Source: Mycobacterium szulgai (GTDB taxonomy: Bacteria > Actinomycetota > Actinomycetes > Mycobacteriales > Mycobacteriaceae). Taken from it: a DNA stretch of 64,000 bases. A model generated the notes under the pieces. It searched no databases. It had not been told where the DNA came from and saw nothing but the letters and a program-made list of their open reading frames with translations. Position numbers and translations under genes: made by a program. Where the stretch lies: the NCBI RefSeq assembly GCF_002116635.1, contig NZ_LQPW01000120.1:62001-126000 (forward strand), read 5' to 3'. This document shows, in pieces, positions 52,563-59,736 of the stretch (the stretch's first letter is position 1; every line of letters begins with the position of its first letter).

Positions 52563-53005
52563 GCGATACGGATCTGGACTGGAACGACATCGACGTTCCC
52601 GTCGACCTCCCCGAGGTCGTCGACGAGATCAGCTATCAGCGCGTGGTGGAAAACGCCGGAGCCACTTGGGACTACTTTCCGGGCCATTTCGATCCGGCCT
52701 ACGCCCAAAGTCAAGGAAACCCAACGATTTACGTCAACACCATGCACCTGGCCGGTTTCGCCGACCGGGTCGCGACCCAATGGGCCGGCCCGGCAACGCG
52801 TGTGGTGCGCCGCTCCATGCGGCTGGCCGGCTCCATTTACGCCGGCGACACCATGGTCGGCCGGGGGCGGGCGGTGGCCAAGCGATATGACGACACCGTG
52901 GATCCGCCGCGCTACCTCGTCGACGTCCGGATCGAGGTGACCAATCAGCACGGGGAGCTGTGCTGTCCGGTCGAGATCACTCTGCAGTTCCCTGAAACCC
53001 GTTGA
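52559..53005 (+). CDS. MaoC-like enoyl-CoA hydratase (partner subunit)
   Basis: 148 residues from ATG 52559. MaoC-type features: GHFDPAYAQSQG (the Asp/His hydratase segment, compare HxDP/NxxH) and NTMHLAGFADRVATQW. With the preceding FAS1-like chain it should form one hydratase that adds water to an enoyl-CoA made by the dehydrogenases. It is convergent with, and overlaps by 29 bp, the aldehyde dehydrogenase gene. Confidence 0.87.
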   Translation: MSDTDLDWNDIDVPVDLPEVVDEISYQRVVENAGATWDYFPGHFDPAYAQSQGNPTIYVNTMHLAGFADRVATQWAGPATRVVRRSMRLAGSIYAGDTMVGRGRAVAKRYDDTVDPPRYLVDVRIEVTNQHGELCCPVEITLQFPETR

Positions 53006-54470
53006 TCGGTGGCATCTTTCCATTGCACACCACCGATTGCAGCTCGACGTACTCGTCGAGACCCTCCGGCCCGAACTCACGCCCGATGCCCGAATGCTTG
53101 AAGCCGCCGAACGGGCTGCTGATGTCGAGTTGGTACATGTTGATGCCGTAGGTACCGGTGCGCACACGACCGGCGATCTCGAGACCGTGGGCTGTGTCGG
53201 CGGTCCACACGGAGCCGGCCAGACCATACTCGCTATCGTTGGCGATCCGGATGGCGTCGTCCTCGTCCCGATAGGTCAGCACGGTCAGGACCGGGCCGAA
53301 GATCTCTTCGCGGGCGATGCGCATGTTGTTGGTCGCGTCAGTGAACAGGGTTGGGCGCACATACCAGCCGCGCTGGGCCGGACTCTCGTCACCGCCGAAC
53401 ACCAGCCGGGCTCCTTCCTGCTGGCCCGAGCGGATGTAGTCCCACACGCGCTGCTGTTGTCGCTGTGCGACAAGGGGTCCGATGTCAGTTCGCTCGTCGG
53501 TGGGATCGCCGACGTGCAGACCCGACATCATGTCAGCCAGCGCATCGACCACCTCGTCGTGGCGGCGTTCGCTCACCAGGATGCGGGTTTGCGCCACACA
53601 GGCCTGGCCGTTGTTCATCAAGCTGGCCGTCTTCAAGCCGGCGACGGTCTTCGTCACGTCGGCATCGTCGAGGACGATCGCTGCCGACTTGCCGCCCAGT
53701 TCCAGACTCACTCGTTTCAGCTGCTCGCCACAAAGGGCCGCAATACGGCGACCAGTAGCGCTGGACCCGGTGAAGGCGATCTTGTCGACGCCGGGATGGC
53801 GCACCAGCGCCTCGCCCACTGACGGTCCGCCGGTGACCACCGATACCACCCCCTCGGGCAGGTCGAGCCCTTCGATCATCTCCGCCAACCACAAAGAGTC
53901 CAAAGGGGTTTCGGGTGCGGGCTTGACGACGACGGCGCAGCCAGCGATGAGCGCCGGGATCAATTTGGGTATCAGCACACATTGTGGGACATTCCACGGC
54001 ACGATCGCCCCGACCACCCCAACCGGGGCGCGGCGCAGGTGCGCTTCACCCAGCACGCCCCGGCGGCGTTCCACCCACGGGAACTCACGGGCGGCCGCCA
54101 GCGCCAGATGCATCATCGATACCGCCCCGGCGGCCTGGCCCAGCCTGCTGAAGCTGCGCGGTGAACCCATCTCCGCGGTGATCAGATCGGCCATCTCGTC
54201 GAGGTGGCGCCCGTAAACCGCAGCCAACTCTGCTAGCTTGCCCATTCGCTCCGCGACGTCAAGTCGAGGCCACGGACCGAGGTCGAAGGCCTGGCGCGCA
54301 GCGACAACGGCCGCGTCGACGTCTTCGGGGCCCGCTGCCGGGACGTGGCCGATTGGATCTTCGGAGTGTGGTGAGATGACGCTGAGCCGTTCCGGCGTAG
54401 CGGGTTTGCGCCAGCGCCCACCGATGAACAGTTCGTCATAGCAAAGGTGGCCAGGATCGTGCGTCACCAC
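52977..54470 (-). CDS. aldehyde dehydrogenase
   Basis: 497 residues from GTG 54470. ALDH hallmarks are complete: VSLELGGKSA (Glu257), NNGQACVAQTR (Cys291 nucleophile), PWNVPQ and FGGFKHSGIGREFG. It oxidises an aldehyde to its acid with NAD(P), which would then feed the acyl-CoA ligases. It is divergent from the CrtC/AttH-like gene across 53 bp carrying a copy of the CTAACATAGCAAAAAT motif. Confidence 0.93.
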   Translation of the reverse strand: MVTHDPGHLCYDELFIGGRWRKPATPERLSVISPHSEDPIGHVPAAGPEDVDAAVVAARQAFDLGPWPRLDVAERMGKLAELAAVYGRHLDEMADLITAEMGSPRSFSRLGQAAGAVSMMHLALAAAREFPWVERRRGVLGEAHLRRAPVGVVGAIVPWNVPQCVLIPKLIPALIAGCAVVVKPAPETPLDSLWLAEMIEGLDLPEGVVSVVTGGPSVGEALVRHPGVDKIAFTGSSATGRRIAALCGEQLKRVSLELGGKSAAIVLDDADVTKTVAGLKTASLMNNGQACVAQTRILVSERRHDEVVDALADMMSGLHVGDPTDERTDIGPLVAQRQQQRVWDYIRSGQQEGARLVFGGDESPAQRGWYVRPTLFTDATNNMRIAREEIFGPVLTVLTYRDEDDAIRIANDSEYGLAGSVWTADTAHGLEIAGRVRTGTYGINMYQLDISSPFGGFKHSGIGREFGPEGLDEYVELQSVVCNGKMPPINGFQGTAE

Positions 54471-54489
54471 CGTAACTTTACTATTGGCG

Positions 54490-54505
54490 CTAACATAGCA
54501 AAAAT
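54490..54505. promoter_or_regulatory. CTAACATAGCAAAAAT motif, copy 2
   Basis: Identical over 16 bp to 41425-41440. Located in the 53-bp divergent promoter between the ALDH and CrtC/AttH-like genes. Confidence 0.5.
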
Positions 54506-54523
54506 GCGAAGCCGGGCTGTGGC

Positions 54524-55870
54524 ATGAACGACGACTGGCGCCGATATCCCTTTCAATTGGTTCCTGGGGACGATTGGCTGGAGTTCCCTGCCGCCGAAGG
54601 CGAACACCCCGACCAGGAATCCGACACGTGGTTCCTCGCGGGCCAGCTCGACGCGCCCGAGGACGGCCGGTCGTTCGCGTTCCTGACCATCTTCAACAAG
54701 AACCGGCCCGGCGGTTCGATTGTCGCCGACTTCTACACGCTGGCGTTGTTCGATCTGAATACCGGCGAATACGGCACCTATACGGACTACGACATGCCAC
54801 CGGCCAGCATGGACCCGGAAGCCAAGCCCAAGCTTTCGGCCGCCGCTGGGCATCTGGATCTGCAATACCGCAGCGATGCCGGCACCGCGTCATGGGTCAC
54901 CCGTCGCGACGGCGACGGCGAACTACTGCCGTACAGCTACCGCGTCAGCCTGGCGGGCGTGGACCAGGCCGGCCGCTCCATGCGACTCGACCTGGACGTG
55001 ACGCCTACCCGTGCCCCCACACCGGTGGGCGCCTCGACCTACCACGGCAAGATCGTCTGCTTCGGCCAGCCCGACACCTACTCCTACTTCCAGACCGCGA
55101 TGACGATGACCGGAACGCTGCGCTGGGGAGACCTCACCGATCAGGTGTCCGGGGCCGCCGGTCACGTCGACCGGCAGTGGTTTCCGCTGTATGCAGGCGG
55201 TGGAACCGGGGAACCACCACGGACCAGGTCGCACGAATGGCGCACGATCAATTTCGACAACGGCGTCGACATGAGCATCTGGCGCCAATTCGACCGCAGA
55301 AACCGCAATGCCCTGCAACCGTTTACCGGAGTGACCACGAGTTATCCCGACCCGGCGCGAGCGCCGGAGTGCACCGAGGACTTCCAGATCACGATCGAGA
55401 GCTACGTGCGGTGGCCAGACGAAATCCAGCCATTGATCCGTCCGCCCGCGCCGGCGCGCTACCTACCGGACCGCCATCGAATCAGCTGTGCCGCTCTGGG
55501 TTTGGACATCGTCGGTGAGCCGCTGGTCCCTGCTCCGGCGCACGGCCTGCCGATCGAGTACATGGAAGGTCCCTACCGATACCACGGAACCCTTGCGGGT
55601 CAGCCGGTGAGTGCGTTCGCTTTCAACGAGCGTTCGCTGGCGCTGTACCGGGACTGGGAACTCGTGGAGGTTTTGACCACCACCGCCGCCAGCGCCGAAC
55701 CGGCCGATCCACACCTGCAGAAGATGGTGGATCAGCTTGTCCCGCTGGTGGACTCGGGCCGTGGCCGCGAAGCTAAGGAACTGCTGATGCGGGCGCGTCG
55801 CGGCTGCGGCGACAAGGTCGGCGTGATTATCGACGATCTGATCGCGGCGCTATCGCCTGCTCCCACGTGA
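54524..55870 (+). CDS. CrtC/AttH lipocalin-like protein
   Basis: 448 residues. The N-terminal part (EFPAAEGEHPDQESDTWFLAG-type opening, in part) and a repeat of beta strands with GKIVCFGQPDTYSYFQTAMTM and GAAGHVDRQWFP match the CrtC/AttH family, a double-lipocalin fold that includes hydroxyneurosporene synthase and carotenoid hydratases. This suggests binding, hydration or isomerisation of an isoprenoid-like lipid. No signal peptide is evident. It is convergent with a Rieske oxygenase gene and overlaps it by 44 bp. Confidence 0.8.
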   Translation: MNDDWRRYPFQLVPGDDWLEFPAAEGEHPDQESDTWFLAGQLDAPEDGRSFAFLTIFNKNRPGGSIVADFYTLALFDLNTGEYGTYTDYDMPPASMDPEAKPKLSAAAGHLDLQYRSDAGTASWVTRRDGDGELLPYSYRVSLAGVDQAGRSMRLDLDVTPTRAPTPVGASTYHGKIVCFGQPDTYSYFQTAMTMTGTLRWGDLTDQVSGAAGHVDRQWFPLYAGGGTGEPPRTRSHEWRTINFDNGVDMSIWRQFDRRNRNALQPFTGVTTSYPDPARAPECTEDFQITIESYVRWPDEIQPLIRPPAPARYLPDRHRISCAALGLDIVGEPLVPAPAHGLPIEYMEGPYRYHGTLAGQPVSAFAFNERSLALYRDWELVEVLTTTAASAEPADPHLQKMVDQLVPLVDSGRGREAKELLMRARRGCGDKVGVIIDDLIAALSPAPT

Positions 55871-56978
55871 TGTGGCGATGTTGTAGCCCAGGCTCGTTGC
55901 GGCCGAACACAAGCCGGTCCCGGGCTCCGGATTCGAGGTTGGCCTGCAGCCCCTCGACCAGTCGGTAATCCTCGTCGCGCACCGTGGCATGCGCGTACTC
56001 GAAGACGGCTTGCGCACCGGCGACCACCGATTCGTCGGAGATGTCCAGCGGCGTCGAATTCTGATGCACCGTAATGGATCTGCCCGGGCGATCACCGGGG
56101 TAGACCCGGAACAGCTCGCCATTGGCAATCGTCACCGACAGCACAATGTTGGGGAACAGCGCGTAGATCACCACCATGTTCTGGAATGGATCCCACTGGT
56201 CCTCGGGAACGTTGTCCAAGTCCAGGATCGCGTTGAGCGGGAAGATCAACCGGTGATGCGGCCCGTACGAGTCGAATACCGTGCAGTTGCTGCGGGCGAT
56301 GGTGGCAAAGGTTTGCCGGTGCACGGTGGCGAAGTGGTAGTTCTCGGCGAACGTGTCGACGGCCAGCTTCCAATTGATGGGGGAGTCGAGTACCTTCTCG
56401 CCCAACGGAGACCACCGGCCGATGCCCCACGAGTCCAGTTCCTCGGCAAGTTCTCCCAGGTGCGCCGCGACATCCAGGTCGGTACCGGGAGTCATTGCCA
56501 CCCAAAGGAATCCGGCGAACTCGACGGCCGGAAGTTCGGTCAGGCCGTCGGACTTCAGCGCCACGTCGGGAAAACCCTCGCGGCCCGGCAGACCGACCAG
56601 GCGCCCGGTGTTGTCGTACGTCCAGGCGTGATAGGGACAGGTGAAGCGCTTGGCGGTGCCGCAACCCGTGACCACCTGCGACTGCCGGTGCAGGCAGACG
56701 TTGTCGAAAGCCCGAACCGATTCATCGGATGTCCGGGTCAGCAGGATGGATCGGCCCATCACCGTCTTGGTGCAATAGCTGCCGGGGCCCGGCAGTTCCG
56801 AGACGTACCCGACGAGTTGCGGACTGGACAACACCATGGCCCGGTCGAGGTCGTGGCGTTCCACCGAGGTGTACTCGCGGGCGGGAACGGTGTACTGCTG
56901 GGCGGCAAGGTCAGTGGTTTTGTCGCGCGCCAGCTTCAGTGCCCGCCGGGTGAGGTCGATGAGCTGATCGTGATCCAT
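55827..56978 (-). CDS. Rieske non-heme iron oxygenase (phenylpropionate/benzoate-type alpha subunit)
   Basis: 383 residues. Rieske site: Cys95-x-His97 (VCLHRQ) and Cys114-x2-His117 (CPYHAW). The iron site is in DTFAENYHFATVH near residues 208-220. It is a ring-hydroxylating oxygenase alpha subunit without a beta subunit gene nearby, more like the single-chain choline-monooxygenase-type group. Two palindromes lie in its promoter. The next upstream gene encodes an XRE regulator 78 bp away. Confidence 0.9.
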   Translation of the reverse strand: MDHDQLIDLTRRALKLARDKTTDLAAQQYTVPAREYTSVERHDLDRAMVLSSPQLVGYVSELPGPGSYCTKTVMGRSILLTRTSDESVRAFDNVCLHRQSQVVTGCGTAKRFTCPYHAWTYDNTGRLVGLPGREGFPDVALKSDGLTELPAVEFAGFLWVAMTPGTDLDVAAHLGELAEELDSWGIGRWSPLGEKVLDSPINWKLAVDTFAENYHFATVHRQTFATIARSNCTVFDSYGPHHRLIFPLNAILDLDNVPEDQWDPFQNMVVIYALFPNIVLSVTIANGELFRVYPGDRPGRSITVHQNSTPLDISDESVVAGAQAVFEYAHATVRDEDYRLVEGLQANLESGARDRLVFGRNEPGLQHRHITWEQAIAPRSDRR

Positions 56979-56994
56979 GCGAACCCCCGTTGCA

Positions 56995-57030
56995 GTGAGC
57001 GCTCACCGTAACTTCACTAACTTTATAGTG
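56995..57030. promoter_or_regulatory. two palindromes upstream of the Rieske oxygenase gene
   Basis: GTGAGCGCTCAC (56995-57006) is a perfect 12-bp palindrome of the type bound by TetR-family repressors. CACTA-N6-TAGTG (57015-57030) is a second inverted repeat. Both lie between 17 and 52 bp before the oxygenase start, so repression there is plausible. Confidence 0.5.
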
Positions 57031-57055
57031 ACAGCAAGAATAAGGCCAACGTTCT

Positions 57056-57892
57056 CTAGCCCGACCCGAGGAAGCGCAGCAGCTGCGGGTACTGCTCGGC
57101 GATCATACGAAGACGCTGGGTGCCGTCAAGACGATGCAGGTAGTCGGAGGTGGACTCGTCGGCCGGAAAGAACGACTCGATTGCAAGGCTTTCCACGGAA
57201 ATATCCAACGGACTGCCAAAGGTCGCGATGGTGCTGACGAACCGTAGCTCGGTGCCGTCGAGGGTGGCGAGATGAAACGGGACATAGAGCTCGCCGGCCT
57301 GTTCGCCGCGGTCGACTCTCCCGGGCGCCGGATAGCCGGCCAGTTCTTCGTAAAGCCGGCGGACGTCGGGTGCCGCGGTGGCGTCGGCGTGCCGGCGAAC
57401 CCGGCGCAGGATGGACGCATGTACCTCGGCGAAGTTCAGTAGCCGCCGCGACAAGCCGCGCGGGTGCAGACACAATCTCATGACGTTGATCGGCGGTTGC
57501 AGCAGCTCGGAGTCCAGCCCTTCGGCGAGCAGAGTGCAACCGATGTTTCCGGCGATGAGGTTCCAGCACGCATCGGTGACGACAGCCGGATATGGGGCAT
57601 GGCCGGCCAGCACCGAGTCGATGGCCGCCTTTACCGGCCGCATCGGCTCGGTGTCTAACGTGTGTTCACCGAAAACGGGTGCATAGCCGCCGTCGAGTAG
57701 CAGCCGGTTGCGGGCGTCCAGTGGCAGATCCAGTTGCTCGCCGATGCGTAGCAACAATGCGCGGCTGGCGTTGGCCCGACCGGTCTCGACGAAACTGAGG
57801 TGGCGCGGCGAGACGCCGATTAGATGCGCGAGTTCCATTTGGCTCAAACGCCGACGAGTGCGCCACTCGCGCACCGCAATACCCGCGGACAT
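57056..57892 (-). CDS. XRE-family regulator with MmyB-type ligand-binding domain
   Basis: 278 residues from ATG 57892 (MSAGIAVREWRTRRRLSQME). The helix-turn-helix is at about 8-60 (LIGVSPRHLSFVETGRANAS), followed by the PAS-like MmyB domain (PPINVMRLCLHPRGL, RRLYEELAGYP, DLYVPFHLATLDG-type segment). It is divergent from a DUF4267-like gene, with a perfect 7-bp inverted repeat between them. MmyB-type regulators often control the divergent gene and are thought to bind fatty acid-like ligands. Confidence 0.9.
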   Translation of the reverse strand: MSAGIAVREWRTRRRLSQMELAHLIGVSPRHLSFVETGRANASRALLLRIGEQLDLPLDARNRLLLDGGYAPVFGEHTLDTEPMRPVKAAIDSVLAGHAPYPAVVTDACWNLIAGNIGCTLLAEGLDSELLQPPINVMRLCLHPRGLSRRLLNFAEVHASILRRVRRHADATAAPDVRRLYEELAGYPAPGRVDRGEQAGELYVPFHLATLDGTELRFVSTIATFGSPLDISVESLAIESFFPADESTSDYLHRLDGTQRLRMIAEQYPQLLRFLGSG

Positions 57893-57928
57893 CTTTGTGA
57901 ACCTAACGCCATTACATGGCCTGAAACC

Positions 57929-57945
57929 ATTACCTCGAAGGTAAT
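57929..57945. promoter_or_regulatory. operator-like palindrome ATTACCT-CGA-AGGTAAT
   Basis: Perfect 7-bp arms with a 3-bp spacer, 37 bp before the XRE gene start and 35 bp before the DUF4267-like gene. Best candidate binding site of the XRE/MmyB regulator. Confidence 0.6.
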
Positions 57946-57979
57946 CGACATGATTATGTGGACGGCCAAGACTGACTAC

Positions 57980-58414
57980 ATGAGCACAACACCGATCACC
58001 ACGCCGGCCTTGCCGCCGCAACCCAGGGTGCTGCGCCGCGCCTTTGCCGCCGCGGCGGTTGGCCGGATACTGTTGGGCGCCAGTGCATTTGCGTCTCCTC
58101 GTTCCCAAACCCGGATGAACGGCGTGCCAGACCAGCTGCTGTCCACCGAAACCAAGTACTTGATCCGCATATTCGGGGCCCGCGCCCTGGCCCTTGGCAT
58201 CGGTTATCTCGGCAGCGACGAACTCAACCGGCGGCGTTGGCAATACCTCGGTCTCATGGTCGACACGCTGGACAACCTCAACGCCGCGATGGAATTGAAG
58301 AACCTCGAGCGCGGCGATCCCCGGGTCCGCTCACTGCTGAGCCTCGTCGCGGTGACCGGCCCTTACGCGATGCTGGGGGCAGTGGGCGCCATACAGCGCC
58401 ACTGGGTCCGCTAA
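57980..58414 (+). CDS. DUF4267-like protein
   Basis: 144 residues from ATG 57980 (MSTTPITTPALPPQP). The core AVGRILLGASAFASP, TKYLIRIFGARALALGIGYLG and LVAVTGPYAMLGAVGAIQRH looks like a small membrane or membrane-associated protein with three hydrophobic segments, in the style of DUF4267. ATG codons at 57950 and 57956 are open too but would place the ATG 4 bp after the operator. Probably the target of the divergent XRE regulator. Function unknown. Confidence 0.75.
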   Translation: MSTTPITTPALPPQPRVLRRAFAAAAVGRILLGASAFASPRSQTRMNGVPDQLLSTETKYLIRIFGARALALGIGYLGSDELNRRRWQYLGLMVDTLDNLNAAMELKNLERGDPRVRSLLSLVAVTGPYAMLGAVGAIQRHWVR

Positions 58415-58493
58415 CGAAGTTGTAGCAATGTGATGCACATGTGACTGCTGGTGTCAATGTGTCAAAAGGGGTTTTTGTCGTACTCTGTGGCAT

Positions 58494-59213
58494 GTGTCGG
58501 TATCGCGACGTGACGTGCTCAAATTCGCGGCCGCAACTCCGGGTCTGTTGGGTCTCGGAGTAGCGGCGGCGTCGCTGCATGCGCCGCCGGCGTCGGCCTC
58601 GCTGGGCACCCTGCTGGATTATGCGGCCGGCGTCATCCCCGCCAGCCAGATCAGAGCGGCCGGCGCCGTTGGAGCGATCCGGTATGTCTCTGACCGGCGG
58701 CCCGGCGGCGCGTGGATGCTCGGCAAGCCGATTCAACTGACCGAGGCCCGTGACCTCAGCGGTGGCGGGCTGAAGATCGTGTCCTGTTATCAGTACGGAA
58801 AGGGCAGTACGTCGGACTGGCTGGGCGGTGCCGCAGGGGGGCTGCAGCATGCCAAGCGCGGCGCGGAGTTGCACGCCGCAGCCGGCGGGCCGGCCAGTGC
58901 CCCGATATACGCCTCGATCGACGACAATCCGTCATTGGACCAGTACAAAACACAGATCGTGCCCTACCTGCGGTCCTGGGAGTCGGTGATCGGACACCAG
59001 CGCACTGGCGTGTACGCCAACTCGAAGACGATCGATTGGGCGGTCAACGACGGCCTCGGTGCCTATTTCTGGCAACACAACTGGGGTTCCCCCAAGGGCT
59101 ACACCCATCCGGCTGCCCATCTGCACCAAGTCGAAATTGACAAGCGTCAGGTCGGCGGGGTGGGAGTCGATGTCAACGAAATATTGAAGCCCCAATTCGG
59201 TCAGTGGGCATAA
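58494..59213 (+). CDS. Tat-exported DUF1906 protein (Rv2525c homologue)
   Basis: 239 residues from GTG 58494, one shorter than Rv2525c. The Tat signal is SVSRRDVLKFAAATPGLLG and an Ala-rich cleavage region. The mature part has GAIRYVSDRR, LKIVSCYQYGKGS, APIYASIDDNPS and YFWQHNWGSP, the glycoside-hydrolase-like (TIM barrel) DUF1906 fold. In M. tuberculosis Rv2525c lies next to fas, as here, and affects the cell wall. TACTCT lies 7 bp before the GTG, so transcription may be leaderless. Confidence 0.92.
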   Translation: MSVSRRDVLKFAAATPGLLGLGVAAASLHAPPASASLGTLLDYAAGVIPASQIRAAGAVGAIRYVSDRRPGGAWMLGKPIQLTEARDLSGGGLKIVSCYQYGKGSTSDWLGGAAGGLQHAKRGAELHAAAGGPASAPIYASIDDNPSLDQYKTQIVPYLRSWESVIGHQRTGVYANSKTIDWAVNDGLGAYFWQHNWGSPKGYTHPAAHLHQVEIDKRQVGGVGVDVNEILKPQFGQWA

Positions 59214-59736
59214 AGTTACGCATCAGTAAGTTGTGTCAACCGACCTCCAGCAAACACTCGTTCGCTCGCTGAACGGCGTCGCCCGCCCCTGCGGAACCGA
59301 GATCCCGGTCACAGCGCGACATCACGCGACCACCGAAGCGCGGATTTTTAACATAACGATTTGGTAACAATACTGCTTTGAACAGCGCTGTTATAGCTAC
59401 TCGACCGTAACCACCTACATGCAGGACGTTTGTTCGGCAGACCCGCGCCGCTGATTCAGCGTGGTGTTACCCACGACACGGTTACCCGTGCGTAGAACTC
59501 GCCAGTAACCGATCGGCGTAAAAAAAGTGGACCAATCCTTATGACACTCTTATGAGGGCCGCTGCAGTTCCGGGCGCCGCTCGACCCACGAGCCGGCCCC
59601 TGACAACACACCGGTTAGTCGATTTTTCGACTGCGATTCGATGCGGAATCGATGACGCCCCGGCACGGGTGTCCTGGGACCGGCCGAACGAACCGATACG
59701 TACAGACGCATATAGAGGCATACAGGAGATAAAGAC
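59214..59736 (+). promoter_or_regulatory. fas upstream region
   Basis: 523 bp without a supported gene. It holds AACAGCGCTGTT (59381-59392, perfect palindrome), an AT-rich stretch (59345-59372), a direct repeat CTTATGA at 59538-59544 and 59549-59555 (11 bp apart), and AGGAGA 8 bp before the fas GTG. The fas operon of M. tuberculosis is controlled by FasR, so this region should contain its operator, but I cannot assign which repeat it is. Confidence 0.5.

Noticed and set aside
58430..58470. CRP-like TGTGA repeats before the Rv2525c homologue
   Set aside because: The TGTGA copies are direct, not inverted, so they do not form a CRP site.
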